The notes under the pieces are model-generated. The model was not told where the DNA came from and ran no database searches. It was given only the letters and a program-made list of their open reading frames with translations. Below are positions 36,045 to 36,660 of a DNA stretch of 36,660 nt, one piece after another (within the stretch, counting starts at the first letter, position 1; every line of letters starts with the position of its first letter). Origin of the DNA: Proteobacteria bacterium UBA4656 (GTDB lineage: Bacteria > Pseudomonadota > Gammaproteobacteria > Xanthomonadales > Ahniellaceae). A program made the translations under genes and the position numbers. The DNA is taken from the NCBI GenBank assembly GCA_002405525.1, contig DHLY01000079.1:38931-75590 (forward strand), read 5' to 3'.

Positions 36045-36639
36045 TCGTCACCGCCACCACGGGCACCGGCAACAAGGTGCTCGACATGACGCAGGTCAAG
36101 CCCGGCTGCTTGATCACCGACGTCGCGCGGTCGCTCGACCTGTCGCCGTAGGACGTGGCGAAGCGGCCGGACGTACTGGTCGTCGAGTCCGGGGAGATCG
36201 AACTGCCGGGCGAGGTCGAGATGAAGAACATCGGCCAGCCGCGCAACGAGGTCTATGCCTGCCTCGCCGAGACCATCGTGCTGGCGCTGGAGGGCCGCTT
36301 CGAGAACTTAACCGTCGGCCGCCAGATCGAGTGGGAGAAGGTGCGCGAGATCGACCGCATGGGCCTCAAGCACGGCATGAAGCTCGCCGCGATCTCCGGC
36401 ATGCACGGCCCGTTCAGCGACGTCGACATCGCGCGCGTGCGGCGCCGCGCTTGCGGCCCGCGCGCGGCGGGCCGCCAAGGCGAAGCCCGGCCGGTCGAAG
36501 CCGGGGACCGCCCTCGCGCCCAAGCGGCGCAAGGCCGCGAGCCCGGGCAAGGCGACAGCGCCGGCGGCGAAGCGCGGCGCGAAGCGGGTCGGCAACCGGC
36601 GCGGCGCGCGCTGCCGCAGCGCCCGCCCCGAAAGAGCGA
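36019..36639 (+). pseudogene. Decayed 3' fragment of an acyl-ACP-reductase-like dehydrogenase
   Basis: In the third frame the DNA encodes IAEMDMIVTATTGTGNKVLDM, then VKPGCLITDVARSLDLSP, an in-frame TAG (36149-36151), and continues DVAKRPDVLVVESGEIELPG, YACLAETIVLALEGRFENL and VREIDRMGLKHGMKLAAISG. The order resembles the C-terminal part of NAD(P)-dependent long-chain acyl-ACP reductases (Rossmann region plus the ACxAE..LLxLEG block); the name is an inference. A second break occurs near 36440: after DIARVR the natural continuation ALAARARRAAKAKPGR is in another frame. The rest is a Lys/Ala-rich tail (KRRKAASPGKATAPAAKRGAKR-like). The N-terminal two thirds are missing. Confidence 0.65.
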
Positions 36640-36660
36640 AGCCCCGCACGAGGCGGGGCT
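36640..36660 (+). terminator. Terminator hairpin at the window edge
   Basis: AGCCCCGC-ACGAG-GCGGGGCT forms an 8-bp stem with a 5-nt loop ending exactly at the last base. The preceding AAAGAGCGA and the AGCCCCGC stem are typical of rho-independent terminators; the T tract would lie outside the window. Confidence 0.7.

Overview
The window (about 70% G+C by eye) is a chromosomal segment of a gammaproteobacterium, most likely of the order Lysobacterales (Xanthomonadales). The gene order points there: secA / M23 peptidase / dciA / lpxC / ftsZ ... mraZ / rnpB / dolP-yraN-lpoA / rsmI, a dcw cluster that lacks murD, and an IFGDGFE motif of the kind found near the C-termini of exported proteins in this order. 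No genus can be named from the sequence alone.

Layout. (1) 1-3313: the 5' part of secA, a membrane-anchored M23 peptidase, a divergent dciA, and lpxC with its own promoter; a double hairpin separates the convergent dciA and lpxC. (2) 3457-19310, all on the minus strand: one long division and cell-wall (dcw) operon, mraZ-rsmH-ftsL-ftsI-murE-murF-mraY-ftsW-murG-murC-ddlB-ftsQ-ftsA-ftsZ. It starts at a near-consensus sigma70 promoter carrying a 10-bp ladder of TGG/GGG motifs (probable MraZ operator) and ends in a T-rich hairpin after ftsZ. Most junctions overlap by 4 nt (GTGA or ATGA), so several genes start with GTG. (3) 19698-25414: RNase P RNA (rnpB), then the envelope lipoprotein set lpoA-yraN-dolP on the minus strand, divergent from rsmI, an FAD-linked oxidase and a uracil-DNA glycosylase family gene. 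(4) 26198-35244: ribD-ribE-ribBX-ribH-nusB and thiL-pgpA on the minus strand, split by an oppositely oriented GAF/PAS histidine kinase of about 1,070 residues. (5) 35466-36660: a truncated POTRA/outer-membrane protein fused to a decayed 3' fragment of an acyl-ACP-reductase-like gene, closed by a terminator hairpin at the window edge.

Function. Most of the window builds the envelope: Lipid II precursor synthesis (MurE, MurF, MraY, MurG, MurC, Ddl), septal synthesis and the divisome (FtsL, FtsI, FtsW, FtsQ, FtsA, FtsZ), lipid A (LpxC), PBP1A activation (LpoA), outer-membrane upkeep (DolP) and phospholipid synthesis (PgpA). The rest is flavin and thiamine cofactor synthesis with NusB, and 16S rRNA C1402 modification (RsmH and RsmI act on the same nucleotide).

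No unmistakably new multi-gene system was found. The observations most worth a second look are the murD-less dcw cluster, the odd ftsL-ftsI junction, the kinase inserted in the rib-nusB-thiL-pgpA locus, a 9-bp repeat expansion in the FAD-binding loop of the oxidase, and several small intergenic repeat families.
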